A DNA stretch of 20,780 nucleotides from Candidatus Zixiibacteriota bacterium (lineage in GTDB: Bacteria; RBG-13-66-14; B26-G2; WVWN01). A program made the position numbers and the translations under genes. Positions 5,785 through 13,990 of this stretch are shown here, in pieces. The first letter of the stretch is position 1. The number at the start of each line of letters is the position of its first letter. The notes under the pieces were generated by a model that worked only from the letters and a program-made list of their open reading frames with translations, was not told where the DNA came from and made no database searches. The stretch covers positions 1 to 20,780 of the forward strand of contig JAUWLW010000044.1 in assembly GCA_030613505.1 (NCBI GenBank), written 5' to 3'.

Positions 5785-5807
5785 GCCGCCCGCGAGGGCG
5801 GCTTTTT
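5785..5807 (+). terminator. Duplicated terminator behind the dehydrogenase gene
   Basis: GCCGCCC-gcga-GGGCGGC followed by five T. It is the repeat-borne copy of the hairpin at 4688 and presumably now terminates the dehydrogenase transcript. It is converging with the minus-strand gene ending at 5880. Confidence 0.8.
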
Positions 5808-5879
5808 GTATTACGGACTAAACGGGCCGTGGAAAGGTTGCTTCCTGCCTTGGCTCGAACGCCGGTTCTGCGTACCCCG

Positions 5880-6518
5880 TTATAAGTACAGCGCTTTTAC
5901 GCGTCCCAGCGACGTCGCCTCAACGCCGGGGATAAAGTATATCGTGATGCGCATGTAGTGGACGTAGTTGCGTACGGCGGGCGTGCCGCCGTTGTAGTTG
6001 AAGACGCACCGCGCCGTCGCGGCGCTCCGGTAGGTATAAGCGTAGCCGCCGGTATCGCCGCTCCATTCGACCTCGACGATGAGGTTGTAATTGCCGAATA
6101 AATAAAACCCGGAAAAGCTGAAGCCGAACCAATCGTTAGGATTCGCATTGATATACTGCGAAGGCCGGCTGTAAACTGTGCCCGGCCTGAAGGGGCGGTA
6201 GTTATCGTCGAAGTTGGCGGTTAACGCCGTACGGTCGGTTTGACACAGCTTAATGGTGAAATTGTTGAAATACCCCGGCGATAAGGTTGTGGAGGCAAAC
6301 CATTCCCATTTCGTAATATAGACTACAGGAGCATTGTCCCGGGGGTAAAGTTCTTTCCATAAGACCAAATCCTGGCACCTAACGGCGTTGACGCCCGAGT
6401 TCCCCCGGAACGGATACGCGACGACGCGGCCTTCCTTGCCGATCGTTATTAGCCTTGCCACCGCGGGCGCGGCCAACGCCGTCGACGCGCAAATGAACCA
6501 TATCAATACCTTCTTCAT
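5880..6518 (-). CDS. Secreted protein of unknown function
   Basis: 212 residues starting MKKVLIWFICASTALAAPAVA, a clear signal peptide cut near residue 21. The mature part is rich in Tyr, Phe, Asn and Trp and predicted mostly beta: the segment FNNFTIKLCQT, a DNYRPF motif, and NLIVEVEWSGD resemble jelly-roll or CUB-like secreted domains seen in proteins with sorting tags, but I do not recognise a named family. There are three cysteines in the mature part. ATG 6518 was chosen because AAGGAGGT stands seven bases upstream; the longer GTG start at 6527 would lie inside that site. The gene is less GC-rich than its neighbours. Expressed alone on the minus strand; the upstream gap holds a promoter candidate. 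Confidence 0.75.
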   Translation of the reverse strand: MKKVLIWFICASTALAAPAVARLITIGKEGRVVAYPFRGNSGVNAVRCQDLVLWKELYPRDNAPVVYITKWEWFASTTLSPGYFNNFTIKLCQTDRTALTANFDDNYRPFRPGTVYSRPSQYINANPNDWFGFSFSGFYLFGNYNLIVEVEWSGDTGGYAYTYRSAATARCVFNYNGGTPAVRNYVHYMRITIYFIPGVEATSLGRVKALYL

Positions 6519-6627
6519 CGTACCCACCTCCTTGAATAATTTATCCCCGCTTAAAACTACGATATCCTGAAAGCGCTCACGTCACGCCTGGAGCGATATG
6601 TACTATCGTTCCTTCCCTGTCGTTAGT

Positions 6628-6655
6628 ATTATGCCACGCCAACGAAAAAATACAA
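6628..6655 (-). promoter_or_regulatory. Candidate promoter for the secreted protein gene
   Basis: On the minus strand, TTGTAT (6655-6650), a 16-base spacer and CATAAT (6633-6628) approximate a sigma-70 promoter, giving a leader of about 105 bases. The 6519-6669 gap shows nothing else definite. Confidence 0.4.
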
Positions 6656-6669
6656 GTATTAAATTCTTC

Positions 6670-8241
6670 CTATAGGTCCACCTCCACCGCGGCGACGTAC
6701 AGCGCCTTGCGGTCGCGGTGATCGAGGAAATTTTTCAGCATGAACGCTACGTCCGGCTTCACCTTCGTGTTGAAGGCCACCTTGCCGTTGACGGCGATTA
6801 GTACTTTTTCGTCGAGGTTAAACATATCCGGGTGGACGTAGACGGTGAAGGCGCCGAGGCGAGACGCGAGGACGTCGACGCGGTTGCCGCCGAAGGTCAC
6901 GTTCGCTCGAGCCGAAGGCCGCGCCCGTTTGAAGACGTAATAATTCTCCGGCGGCGGTAGGTGGCCCTTGAGCCTAAGTTTGTCGTCGCCCCGCGTTACG
7001 CGGAGCGTGAAGTCGTTGCCTCGCGCGACGGTTTCCTTCCAGGCGTCGACGTCGTCCATGTCGGCTACGGTTCTGTCGCCGACGCCGATTATTACGTCAC
7101 CCTCTTTTAAGCCCATCTCGGCCGCGGGCGAGTCGTCGATTACCTTCGCGATCGTGACGCCGGGGCCCTCGCCGTCGGCGGGGATGAAGCCGATGGTGAT
7201 GCGGTCGTCCACCATCGCGGCGTTGTAATCCGTATGCCAGTCGGCGGCCTCCTCGCGCATTATCTCGTCTATTTGGAACCAGTGGCACCGGCCGAATTCG
7301 GGTGTCGCGGCCTCCCATACGATCGTCGGCGCGAACGGGTCGCGGGGATGCCGCGCCAGCCAGCGCGTGACGAGCGGTATCTCGGCGTCGGCGTAGTCGA
7401 AGCCGTGGCCCCCTTCCAATTCGCGGTAGAAGACGTTGACGCCGACCCGCTGCGCCATCTCTATAGTCGCGCGCATCTTCTCCGCGGGATAGAGTTTGTC
7501 GTCAAAGGTGGTGACGGCGTAGACGGGTGAGTTGTAGAAGTTAGGCACGTAGGTGTCGAGGTCGCCGGCGAGGCTGCCGACGCCCATATGGCCGTTTAGG
7601 GCGACGAAGGCCGCGAAGTCGGTGGGCTCTACCATGGCCCAACAGAACGCCGCGGAGGCGCCGTCCGAGAAGCCGCCCATATATACGCGGTCGTCGTCGA
7701 CGTTGTACTCGCGCTTCACGGCGCGAACCAGGTTTCGTATGTTGGCCATGCCGACTTCGTCAAACCAGGTGGCGCCCTCCTGGCCGAAGGGGTAAAGGAC
7801 GAGCCAGCCGTACCCTTCGGCCGCGGCGGCCCACTCGTCGTCGCGCGCGTACGCCAGCGGGTCGTCCATAAGCTCGGGTCGGGACACCAGGCCGTGCAGC
7901 ATAACCAGAAGCGGCGTGGGCGTGCGGGCGTCGTACGACGGCGGCACGTACAGGATCCAAGGCCTTGCGACGCCGTCGGCGCAAATAGTTTGACGGGTTT
8001 CGAACGTACCGGTCTCGGCGTCGTCGAAGGGTAGCGCCTCGAGCGCCGCGACGACCTTGCGCCAATCCGGCTTGGCGCGCAATACCTCCGAGAGTAATTC
8101 GTCTTGGCGGGGAGCCGTTTCCGCGCGAACGAGCTCTTCCAGATCCGCGCGCCAGTCGGCGGCCGCCGGCGCCGTTGCGCCGAGAAGAAGCGTCGCCGCG
8201 AGAACGGCTAACGTCGTGAAAATGGAAAGCCCCTTAGTCAT
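6670..8241 (-). CDS. Secreted esterase (polyhydroxybutyrate-depolymerase-like alpha/beta hydrolase) with C-terminal PDZ domain
   Basis: 523 residues. The signal peptide (1-28) ends ATAPAAADW. The alpha/beta hydrolase domain spans about 90-300: an oxyanion HG at 116-117, nucleophile S192 in GGFSDG, likely acid D247/D248 in TTFDDKLYP, and H279 in GGHGFDY, the layout of LpqC/feruloyl-esterase or PHB-depolymerase-type enzymes that cleave ester bonds outside the cell. A PDZ domain follows (about 350-428; GVTIAKVIDDSPAAEMGLKEGDVI), then about 95 residues predicted beta. Esterase plus PDZ is an uncommon fusion; the PDZ may bind substrate or an envelope partner. ATG 8241 was chosen over GTG 8250, which directly abuts the AAAGGA ribosome-binding site. 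Single gene on the minus strand, divergent from gadB. Confidence 0.88.
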   Translation of the reverse strand: MTKGLSIFTTLAVLAATLLLGATAPAAADWRADLEELVRAETAPRQDELLSEVLRAKPDWRKVVAALEALPFDDAETGTFETRQTICADGVARPWILYVPPSYDARTPTPLLVMLHGLVSRPELMDDPLAYARDDEWAAAAEGYGWLVLYPFGQEGATWFDEVGMANIRNLVRAVKREYNVDDDRVYMGGFSDGASAAFCWAMVEPTDFAAFVALNGHMGVGSLAGDLDTYVPNFYNSPVYAVTTFDDKLYPAEKMRATIEMAQRVGVNVFYRELEGGHGFDYADAEIPLVTRWLARHPRDPFAPTIVWEAATPEFGRCHWFQIDEIMREEAADWHTDYNAAMVDDRITIGFIPADGEGPGVTIAKVIDDSPAAEMGLKEGDVIIGVGDRTVADMDDVDAWKETVARGNDFTLRVTRGDDKLRLKGHLPPPENYYVFKRARPSARANVTFGGNRVDVLASRLGAFTVYVHPDMFNLDEKVLIAVNGKVAFNTKVKPDVAFMLKNFLDHRDRKALYVAAVEVDL

Positions 8242-8346
8242 GGAAAACACCGTCCTTTAACGTCGAAGTCGTCGCGCCTACTTTAACAATTATCCCGGCT
8301 CGAGCGAAAGGAAAATTTCGCCGAACGCGCTTTTGAGTTTTTACTT

Positions 8347-8359
8347 GTGCCGTCGGCAC
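8347..8359. promoter_or_regulatory. Palindromic operator candidate before gadB
   Basis: The perfect inverted repeat GTGCCG-t-CGGCAC stands five bases before an AT-rich TATATTATTTT (8364 onward) that can serve as a -10. A weak TTGTGC (-35) overlaps the repeat. A dimeric regulator here could control the decarboxylase/antiporter pair. Regulatory role is inferred. Confidence 0.4.
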
Positions 8360-8434
8360 GACTTATATTATTTTGGCCGAAAGGCGAACCAACACGCGTC
8401 CCGCCGGAACGTACCGCTTTCAAGGAGGCTGGTC

Positions 8435-9838
8435 ATGCTATCGAAAAAGGTTGACGTTTCGCGAATAGATGCCTCGAGGAGGGGGCACGCCAGTACCTAC
8501 AGCACCCGGTATTTCGAAGAGAGCGTGCCGAAGTACGAGATGCCGGACGAGGGGATGCCGGCCAACGCCGCGTACGAGATGGTCCACGACGAACTCAACC
8601 TCGACGGCAACCCGGCGCTCAACCTGGCGACCTTCGTCACCACCTGGATGGAGCCCGAGGCCGACAGGCTCATCATGGAAAACATCGGCAAGAACTATAT
8701 CGACCACTTCGAGTACCCGCAGGCCGAGTTCATCCACGAGCGCGTGGTGAATATGCTGGCGCGGCTGTATAACGCGCCGGAGGAGACCACCTTCGCCGGC
8801 ACCGCTACCGTCGGCTCATCCGAGGCCATTATGCTGGGGATATTGGCGCATAAGTGGGCTTGGCGGAAACGGCGCCAGGAGAAGGGAGAGCCCTGCGACA
8901 AGCCCAACGTCGTGTTCGGCGCCGACGTCCACGTCAGCTGGGACAAGTTCGCCAAGTACTTCGACGTGGAACCGCGCATCGTATCGATGGAGCCGGACCG
9001 CTTCACCCTCGACGCGGCGAGCGTGGCCGAACTCGTCGACGAGAATACTATTTGCGTGGGCGCGATATTGGGCACGACCTTCACCGGCGAGGCCGACCCC
9101 ATCAAGGAGGTCAACGACCTCCTGGTGGAGATAAAGAAGAAGAAGGGCTGGGACATCCCGCTCCACGTAGACGCGGCCAGCGGCGGTTTCATCACGCCGT
9201 TCGTCAACCCGGAGCTGGTGTGGGACTTCCGCCTGCCGCAAGTCAAGTCCATAAACGTCTCGGGCCATAAGTACGGCTTGGTTTACCCGGGCCTGGGGTG
9301 GCTCATTTTCCGCGACCACGGCGACTTGCCCGAGGATTTGATTTTTTACGTGAACTACCTCGGCGACGAGATGCCGACGTACACGCTGAACTTCTCGCGC
9401 GGGAGCGCCATGATACTGGCGCAGTACTACAATCTATTGCGGCTGGGACGGCGGGGCTACACCCGGATCGCGACCAACGTGCTGGCGAACGCCCGCTACC
9501 TCGCCGAACGCTTGGCCGACTCGGGCAAGTTCGAGGTTTTGAACACGGCCAAACTCCTTCCCATCGTCACCGTGAAGTTGAAGGAGCCGACGGATTATAC
9601 GGTCTTCGACCTCTCGCACAAGCTGCGCGAGCGCGGCTGGATATTGCCGGCCTACACGCTGCCGCCGAACGCGGAGAAAATCGCCATCATGCGCGTCGTA
9701 GTGAAGGAGAACTTCAGCCGCGACATGGCGGACATACTGTACGACGACGTTATAAGCGCGTACGGCGTGTTGGAGGGCGCCAAGACGGAGGCGTTGGCGC
9801 CGAAACGGTCGCCGAGGAGAGGACACGTCGTTAACTAA
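8435..9838 (+). CDS. gadB: Glutamate decarboxylase (PLP-dependent)
   Basis: 467 residues, essentially the length of E. coli GadB (466). It decarboxylates L-glutamate to GABA, consuming a cytosolic proton. Visible marks: [34 protein letters not shown]-type N-terminal substrate region, GSSEAIMLG near the PLP phosphate, HVDAASGGF with the Asp that contacts the pyridine nitrogen, and [11 protein letters not shown] with K279 as Schiff-base lysine. The C-terminus (RGHVVN) carries a His near the end, reminiscent of the pH-gating tail His in E. coli GadB. ATG 8435 follows AAGGAGG; longer readings upstream would run through the promoter region. The antiporter gene starts 40 bases downstream, making the standard acid-resistance pair. 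Function call is firm. Confidence 0.95.
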   Translation: MLSKKVDVSRIDASRRGHASTYSTRYFEESVPKYEMPDEGMPANAAYEMVHDELNLDGNPALNLATFVTTWMEPEADRLIMENIGKNYIDHFEYPQAEFIHERVVNMLARLYNAPEETTFAGTATVGSSEAIMLGILAHKWAWRKRRQEKGEPCDKPNVVFGADVHVSWDKFAKYFDVEPRIVSMEPDRFTLDAASVAELVDENTICVGAILGTTFTGEADPIKEVNDLLVEIKKKKGWDIPLHVDAASGGFITPFVNPELVWDFRLPQVKSINVSGHKYGLVYPGLGWLIFRDHGDLPEDLIFYVNYLGDEMPTYTLNFSRGSAMILAQYYNLLRLGRRGYTRIATNVLANARYLAERLADSGKFEVLNTAKLLPIVTVKLKEPTDYTVFDLSHKLRERGWILPAYTLPPNAEKIAIMRVVVKENFSRDMADILYDDVISAYGVLEGAKTEALAPKRSPRRGHVVN

Positions 9839-9878
9839 ACCGCGCGTAGGCAGAGCGTAAAAGCCAAGGACGGATAAG

Positions 9879-11315
9879 ATGGACGCCAATCGAACTTCGC
9901 CCGTAAGTCGCCGCGTATTGAGCGTGTTCACGCTCGCTATGATTAACGTCGCTATAATCGCGAGTTTACGTGGCCTGCCGACGATGGCCGAGTACGGCCT
10001 GACGGCCGTGTTCTTCTTCGTCGTGGCCGCGTTGGTTTTCCTTATACCGACGGCGCTCGTCTCCGCGGAGCTCGCCACGGGATGGCCCAAGCGGGGCGGC
10101 GTCTACGTATGGGTCAAAGAGGCGTTGGGGCCCAGGTGGGGGTTTCTCGCCATCTGGCTCCAATGGCTCCAGAACGTGATATGGTACCCGACGGTGTTGT
10201 CTTTCGCCGCGGCCACCTTCGCGTTCGTCATAAGCCCCGCGCTGGCGAACAACAAATTCTACGCGCTGGCTGTCATCCTCGCGGTGTACTGGGGCGCGAC
10301 GCTGGTCAACTTCCGCGGCATGAAGACCTCCGGTTGGATCAGCACCGCCGGCGTCATCGGCGGCACGCTGGTACCGGGGGCGTTGATTATCGGATTGGGG
10401 ATAGCCTGGCTGGCCCTCGGCAACCCGTCGCAGGTCCAACTGAGCGGCGCCGCGTTCGTCCCGGACCTGGGCAAGATGAGCGGCGTCGTGCTGGCCGCGA
10501 GCACGCTGTTGTTCTTCGCCGGGATGGAGGTGTCGGCGACTCACGCCCAGGAGGTCAAAAACCCCCAGCGCGACTATCCCAAGGCGATCTTCATAGCGAC
10601 CTTGGTGGTGCTCGCCGTCTTCATCCTCGGCACGTTGTCCATAGCCGTCGTCGTCCCGGGCGAGAAGATAAGCCTCGTCGCGGGCCTTATGCAAGCCTTT
10701 ACCGTCTTCTTGGACAAATTTCATCTGGCGTGGCTTATCCCGGTAGTCGCGCTGCTCATCGCGGTCGGCGTCTTCGGCCAGATATCCACCTGGATAGCGG
10801 GGCCGAGCAAAGGCCTGCTGGCCGTCGCGCGCCAAGGCTACCTGCCGCCCTTCCTGCAGCGCGTCAACCGCCACGGCGTCCAGACGCCCATCCTCATCGT
10901 CCAAGCGCTAATCGTCACGGCGCTCTCGCTCGTCTTCCTGCTCATGCCTACCATCAGCAGCTCCTATTGGATTCTGACCGCGCTCACGGCGCAGCTCTAC
11001 CTCGTGATGTACGTGCTGCTGTTTATCTCGGCGCTTCGCTTGCGCTACACCGAGCCGGGCGTCGCGCGCGCGTACAAGGTCCCGGGCGGCAAATTGGGGA
11101 TGTGGCTCGTGACCGGCGTGGCCGTCGCGGCCGCGGCCTTCACCATCGCCATCGGCTACTTCCCGCCGGCGCAGCTTCAAACCGGCAACGTCTTCTTCTA
11201 CGACGCTTTCCTGGTCTTGGGGATGGTAATCGTGTTCGCGGTTCCGCTGCTCGTGTATCAATTCCGGCGGCCCGGGTGGGCGCGGCCGATTTCCGACGAA
11301 AATGAAGAGGGGTAA
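9879..11315 (+). CDS. gadC: Glutamate/GABA antiporter, APC superfamily
   Basis: 478 residues with about 12 hydrophobic segments in APC order. The first helix region INVAIIASLRGLPTMAEYGLTAVFFF and the following ALVSAELATGWPKRGGVYVWVKEALGPRWGFLAIWLQW closely follow the GadC/glutamate:GABA antiporter subfamily (amino-acid exchange that expels GABA and imports glutamate at the inner membrane). FFAGMEVSATHAQEVKNPQRDYPKAI marks helix 6 and the loop after it. The start has AAGGA 8-12 bases upstream of ATG 9879. Its place right behind the decarboxylase supports the assignment. The C-terminus is short; the C-plug that seals E. coli GadC at neutral pH seems reduced or absent. Confidence 0.9.
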   Translation: MDANRTSPVSRRVLSVFTLAMINVAIIASLRGLPTMAEYGLTAVFFFVVAALVFLIPTALVSAELATGWPKRGGVYVWVKEALGPRWGFLAIWLQWLQNVIWYPTVLSFAAATFAFVISPALANNKFYALAVILAVYWGATLVNFRGMKTSGWISTAGVIGGTLVPGALIIGLGIAWLALGNPSQVQLSGAAFVPDLGKMSGVVLAASTLLFFAGMEVSATHAQEVKNPQRDYPKAIFIATLVVLAVFILGTLSIAVVVPGEKISLVAGLMQAFTVFLDKFHLAWLIPVVALLIAVGVFGQISTWIAGPSKGLLAVARQGYLPPFLQRVNRHGVQTPILIVQALIVTALSLVFLLMPTISSSYWILTALTAQLYLVMYVLLFISALRLRYTEPGVARAYKVPGGKLGMWLVTGVAVAAAAFTIAIGYFPPAQLQTGNVFFYDAFLVLGMVIVFAVPLLVYQFRRPGWARPISDENEEG

Positions 11316-11405
11316 GCGGTCCCCACGGTGGGTTCGTTCATCCTCCTTATAGAAACCGAGGGCAACGTCTTCGGCACGATGCAGGAGGGTCCATCGGCGA
11401 AGTAA
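11316..11405 (+). other. Open 29-codon stretch directly after the antiporter stop codon
   Basis: In the same frame and immediately after the gadC stop codon, 11316-11402 stays open and ends in TAA (11403-11405), reading AVPTVGSFILLIETEG... to PSAK. It has no start with a ribosome-binding site. It may be chance in GC-rich DNA, a small peptide, or another gene-tail fragment like those seen elsewhere in this window. No parent gene is present here. Confidence 0.2.
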
Positions 11406-11421
11406 CGCGCGTCGGCTAAAC

Positions 11422-12099
11422 GTGAGCGGTTACTACGACGATAAACTCGCTGCGGCGCGGTTGCGGCGCGTCTACGAATTAGCCTCGCCGCGGGTTAGGC
11501 AATACCTGGACGCCGAACTCGAGTACGTGCTGAGCCGGCTCGGCCCGGGCGACGTCGTGCTGGAGCTGGGGTGTGGCTACGGCCGCGCGCTGCCGGCGCT
11601 CGCCTGTAAGGCGCGCCTCGTCGTCGGCGTTGACACCTCTTTCGCCAGCCTCGCCCTCGCCCGCGACGAGCTCGTCGCCTGCGATAAAGTAAGACTCGTT
11701 CAGGCCGACGCCGTGAACCTCGGCATCCGCGGCGACGCCGTCGACGTCGTGGCCTGCATCCAGAACGGCATCTCGGCCTTTCACGTCGACCCGGCCGAGC
11801 TGATGGCCGAGAGCGTCCGCGTAACGAGGCCGGGCGGCGTCGCGTTATTCTCGAGCTACGCCGAAGCTTTCTGGGAGGAGCGGCTGGCGTGGTTCGAGGC
11901 GCAGGCCGCGGAAGGCTTGCTGGGCGAGATCGACTACGAGCGGACCGGCGACGGTACGATCGTATGTAAAGACGGTTTCACCGCGACGACGTTCGCGCCG
12001 GAGGATTTCAAAACCCTCGCCTCGTCGCTGGGCTTGAAAGCCGCGCTCGCCGAGGTGGACGGCTCGAGCCTGTTTTGTGAGATCGTTAAACGCCGTTAA
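11422..12099 (+). CDS. Class I SAM-dependent methyltransferase
   Basis: 225 residues, soluble. VVLELGCGYGRALPAL (46-60) is the SAM-binding motif I, D71 after strand 2 contacts the ribose, ADAV is motif II-like, and DVVACIQNGISAF followed by ESVRVTRPGGVALFSSY are motifs III and post-III. The substrate cannot be told from sequence; the family includes small-molecule and antibiotic-type methyltransferases. GTG 11422 is used as start though no good ribosome-binding site is visible. An MFS exporter begins 14 bases after its stop, so the two probably form an operon and might modify and export, or resist, the same compound (inference). Confidence 0.85.
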   Translation: MSGYYDDKLAAARLRRVYELASPRVRQYLDAELEYVLSRLGPGDVVLELGCGYGRALPALACKARLVVGVDTSFASLALARDELVACDKVRLVQADAVNLGIRGDAVDVVACIQNGISAFHVDPAELMAESVRVTRPGGVALFSSYAEAFWEERLAWFEAQAAEGLLGEIDYERTGDGTIVCKDGFTATTFAPEDFKTLASSLGLKAALAEVDGSSLFCEIVKRR

Positions 12100-12113
12100 C
12101 CCTGATCGAGGTT

Positions 12114-13409
12114 ATGGCTGAACCTGAAGTAGAAGCTCCGGTGATCGCCGCCGAAGGGACGCCGCCGCGGGAGGAACGACGGCTGTGGAACGTCAACTTC
12201 CTTCTGCTGTGGCAGGGGCAGTTCGTCTCCTCGCTGGGCGATACGGCCTACACCGTCGCGCTCGGCTTCTGGGTCCTGGCGGTTACGGGTTCGACCGCGC
12301 TGATGGGGACGCTTATGGCCACGACGGTATTCGCGCGCGTCGCCCTATCGCCGTTCGCCGGCGTCCTGGTCGACCGCAGCGACCGCAAGTGGGTGATCGT
12401 CGCAGCGGACGCGGCGCGGGGCGTCGTCATCGTCGCCGTCGCGGCCGCGGCCTTCGCCGGCGTCCTCGACGTTTGGATGGTCTTCGCCGCCGGCGTCATA
12501 TTGGGCCTGGGCGGCGCCTTCTTCGGCCCCGCGGTCATCTCGGCTTTGCCGGACATCGTTCCCAAGGCCAAGCTCGTCAAGGCCAACTCCTTGTTCCACC
12601 TCATCTACGCCGCCTCCGGCATCCCCGGCTACTCCGTCGGCGGCTTCCTCTACGCCCTCCTCGGCGCGCCGCTCCTTTTCTTGATTAACGGCGTTTCGTA
12701 CTTAATTTCGGCCGCGACCGAGGTATTCATAAAGGTCCCCAAGATCCAACACGCGAAGCAGGAGTTCAGGTTTCTCGAGGACACCAAGGCCGGTTTGGCT
12801 TTCACCTGGAAGGTGGCGCCCCTTAGATATATGATTCTTCTTTTTTCGGCCTTGAATTTTTTCGCCCACATGGGCTTTATGCTGTTGCTGCCGTTGTTCC
12901 AGCGGACCGAACACCTCGGCCCGGCGTTATACGGCGTCGTACTCGGCGGCGCCATGGGGGGTATGTTCGTCGGATACGTGTTGACCTCGCTCGTGAACAT
13001 TAAACCCCGCCGCCGCTTTGCCGTCTTTCTCGTTTCCGCCGTGGTCGGTATGGGCGCGTTGGCTTTCTTCCCGCTGTATCTGTATTTCCCGCTGATGTTC
13101 GCGCTGGCGGCGATCTTCGGCCTCTTCAACGCCGTGCTTGGCACTTTGATCATGGCCGTGCTGCAAATGACGACGCCCCAAAATATGCGGGGCAAGGTCT
13201 TCGGCTTCATCGGCACCGTCGCCGGCGGCCTGACGCCTCTCGCCATGGTCCTGGGCGGTGTCCTGGCCGAGTTCATTTCGATCCGCGTGATTATCTCGGC
13301 CTCGTTCGTATTGACGTTGCTGTTTTTCGCGGCGCTGGCCTTCTCGCCCGCGATCCGGCGCTACGTCAACTTCGACCCGGACCGCGATACGCTGGAGGGG
13401 ATAAGCTAG
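12114..13409 (+). CDS. Major facilitator superfamily exporter (DHA3/MefA-like)
   Basis: 431 residues with about 12 membrane segments. NVNFLLLWQGQFVSSLGDTAYTVALGFWVL opens helix 1, and the loop between helices 2 and 3 has GVLVDRSDRKWVIVAADAARG, the MFS signature D-R-x-D-R-K of drug/macrolide-type DHA3 exporters. A proton-driven efflux role at the inner membrane follows from the family; the substrate is unknown. ATG 12114 has GAGG a few bases upstream. It follows the methyltransferase closely. The next gene is 159 bases away; that gap has a TCGCCC/GGGCGA hairpin (13445-13469) without a T-run. Confidence 0.88.
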   Translation: MAEPEVEAPVIAAEGTPPREERRLWNVNFLLLWQGQFVSSLGDTAYTVALGFWVLAVTGSTALMGTLMATTVFARVALSPFAGVLVDRSDRKWVIVAADAARGVVIVAVAAAAFAGVLDVWMVFAAGVILGLGGAFFGPAVISALPDIVPKAKLVKANSLFHLIYAASGIPGYSVGGFLYALLGAPLLFLINGVSYLISAATEVFIKVPKIQHAKQEFRFLEDTKAGLAFTWKVAPLRYMILLFSALNFFAHMGFMLLLPLFQRTEHLGPALYGVVLGGAMGGMFVGYVLTSLVNIKPRRRFAVFLVSAVVGMGALAFFPLYLYFPLMFALAAIFGLFNAVLGTLIMAVLQMTTPQNMRGKVFGFIGTVAGGLTPLAMVLGGVLAEFISIRVIISASFVLTLLFFAALAFSPAIRRYVNFDPDRDTLEGIS

Positions 13410-13568
13410 TTCTGAACGTACGCGCAACTGTTGTCGTTGGCCGTTCGCCCGAGCCTGGAGCGTGGGCGAGTGGTGTAAGGAACAGGCAGAATAGGGTTGA
13501 ATACGCCGCCGCGTTTAGCTATGGTCGACGCGGAAGCGGGTGGTTTTCAAATCCAAAAGGAGGATACG

Positions 13569-13898
13569 ATGAAGAGAGTAGTCGTGGTGTTGGCGGTAAC
13601 GGCGCTCGCGCTGGCGTGCCTCGCGTACGCCGAGGCCAATCCCCAGCCGTCGCCGGATAAGAAGGAAGTCTCGATAACGCTGACGGCGGAGCAGGTGAAG
13701 GTCGTCAAGGCGGGCGCCGAAAAGAACGTTACCATAACGCTGACGGCGGAGCAGACCAAGTTGATCGGCGGTGGCAGGTTCGACGTGCCACCGACGCTTG
13801 CGTTGAACGCGTCGCACCTCGGCCGCGGCAACGCCGTATTGCTCTTGCTCAAGTTTACGGCGGAGCGAGTCAGCATGGACCCGCAGCCGTCGCCGTAA
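13569..13898 (+). CDS. Small secreted protein with internal repeat
   Basis: 109 residues. The signal peptide MKRVVVVLAVTALALACLAYA is followed by a short mature chain in which a motif is repeated: EVSITLTAEQVKVVKAG then NVTITLTAEQTKLIGGG. Two PQPSP motifs frame the mature chain at its start and its very end. No family recognised. ATG 13569 is preceded by AAAAGGAGG, so the longer TTG start at 13497 is rejected. Contains a Cys (residue 16) inside the hydrophobic core but no lipobox-like cut site typical for lipoproteins. A terminator lies directly downstream. Confidence 0.75.
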   Translation: MKRVVVVLAVTALALACLAYAEANPQPSPDKKEVSITLTAEQVKVVKAGAEKNVTITLTAEQTKLIGGGRFDVPPTLALNASHLGRGNAVLLLLKFTAERVSMDPQPSP

Positions 13899-13917
13899 TT
13901 ATTTCTACGCGATAATA

Positions 13918-13942
13918 GGCCGGGCCCGCGCCCGGCCTTTCG
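13918..13942 (+). terminator. Terminator after the small secreted protein
   Basis: GGCCGGG-cccgcg-CCCGGCC followed by TTTCGTTTT, 20 bases after the stop codon. Confidence 0.7.
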
Positions 13943-13944
13943 TT

Positions 13945-13972
13945 TTGCCTTGGTGGCTTAATGTGCTATAAT
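13945..13972 (+). promoter_or_regulatory. Promoter of the beta-flower gene
   Basis: A perfect TATAAT (13967-13972) with extended -10 TGC just before it, and TTGCCT (13945-13950) at 16 bases spacing. The leader would be about 10-13 bases, containing GAGGAGG before the GTG start at 13991. Confidence 0.65.
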
Positions 13973-13990
13973 TTTCGAGAGGAGGTTGCC

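Noticed and set aside
13497-13568. TTG-initiated extension of the small secreted protein
   Set aside because: The ATG at 13569 has AAAAGGAGG and begins a textbook signal peptide; the extension would bury it.
13961-13990. ATG-initiated extension of the beta-flower protein
   Set aside because: It overlaps the TATAAT promoter box; GTG 13991 has GAGGAGG and gives a clean signal peptide.
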